Origin: Ruminococcus sp. UBA1828
GTDB taxonomy: Bacteria; Bacillota; Clostridia; Oscillospirales; Ruminococcaceae
Direction of reading: 5' to 3'
DNA: 5,869 nucleotides
Assembly: GCA_002338885.1 (NCBI GenBank)
Contig: DDJI01000018.1
Coordinates: 5,770-11,638 of the forward strand
Under the pieces are notes generated by a model, which was given only the letters and a program-made list of their open reading frames with translations, searched no databases and was not told the origin of the DNA. Positions 5,580-5,869 of the stretch are shown here, piece after piece. The position numbers were made by a program, and so were the translations under genes. The stretch's first letter is position 1. Each line of letters opens with the position of its first letter.

Positions 5580-5869
5580 TTATTCGGCAAGAGCTTTGAA
5601 CAGCGGCTTACAGGTGGGGTAGATCTGCTTGAATTTCTGATACCGTTCTTCATACAGGGCAGTGAGCTCCGAATCAGGCTCAATGGTACGGCTGACATGC
5701 ACCAGGGCATTGGTGGCCTCTTGTACGGTCGCATATTTACCACAGCAGACCATGGCCAGCAGTGCGCCGCCGTAGCCGGGCCCCTGTTCGGTAACCAGAA
5801 TATCCAGCGGAATCCCCAATACGTTGGCCATGATGGTACACCACAGCGGGCTCTTGGCACCGCCGCCGC
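5580..5869 (-). CDS. FGGY-family carbohydrate kinase, C-terminal fragment (xylulokinase-like)
   Basis: The window edge cuts this gene, leaving the last 95 residues. They begin with GGGAKSPLW, the conserved phosphate/adenine-side motif of the FGGY C-terminal domain, followed by IMANVLGIPLDI, then EQGPGYGGALLAM, matching the glycine-rich 'EGPAYGAALLA' element of xylulokinases. The end, YEERYQKFKQIYPTCKPLF, matches the usual 'Y...Y..Y..LY..L' xylulokinase tail. FGGY kinases phosphorylate ketoses such as xylulose, fuculose or ribulose using ATP. The substrate cannot be read from this fragment; the isomerase downstream suggests its ketose product. The frame continues open to the window end. Codon use is GC-rich like DUF4867. 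It is the first visible gene of the minus-strand operon; the promoter lies outside. Confidence 0.85.
   Translation of the reverse strand, partial: GGGAKSPLWCTIMANVLGIPLDILVTEQGPGYGGALLAMVCCGKYATVQEATNALVHVSRTIEPDSELTALYEERYQKFKQIYPTCKPLFKALAE

Overview
The window looks like chromosomal DNA of a gut-type anaerobic Firmicute, most likely class Clostridia (Oscillospiraceae/Ruminococcaceae-like). The basis is strong GGAGG-type ribosome binding sites, a DUF1292 (YrzB-like) gene, a clostridial style of compact AroE, and a DUF4867 gene lying between sugar kinase and L-fucose-isomerase-like genes. This placement rests on recognising gene content and protein style, not on any search.

Layout, left to right. 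Positions 1-77 hold the last codons of an unidentified plus-strand gene. A small, very acidic DUF1292 protein follows at 94-372. After a 99-base gap containing a 21-bp tandem repeat comes a tight aromatic amino acid operon on the plus strand: pheA (chorismate mutase/prephenate dehydratase/ACT, 472-1614), an aroE-aroK fusion (shikimate dehydrogenase plus shikimate kinase, 1614-2840, overlapping pheA by one base) and aroQ (type II dehydroquinate dehydratase, 2843-3286). Together the products cover 3-dehydroquinate to 3-dehydroshikimate to shikimate to shikimate-3-phosphate, and then chorismate to prephenate to phenylpyruvate. AroA and AroC, which link the two halves, are not in the window.

A 32-base perfect palindrome at 3325-3356, with an A-run on its left and a T-run on its right, separates this operon from a convergent minus-strand operon. 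Read in transcription order, that operon is the 3' end of an FGGY (xylulokinase-like) sugar kinase (5580-5869, cut by the window edge), a DUF4867 cupin-like protein (4915-5556) and an L-fucose/L-arabinose isomerase family protein (3396-4886). This is a plausible catabolic unit for an L-fucose-like or related sugar: isomerase makes the ketose, kinase phosphorylates it, and DUF4867 has an unknown role.

The most unusual signal is compositional. The kinase, DUF4867 and about the first 100 codons of the isomerase are GC-rich (about 57-67% in hand-counted 60-base lines) and favour CTG, GCC, ACC and CGC. The remaining roughly 380 codons of the isomerase match the left part of the window (about 42-55% GC; CTC/CTT, GTT, GCT, AGA). 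The reading frame crosses the transition intact. This suggests either homologous recombination inside a conserved stretch or a chimeric join in a metagenomic assembly.
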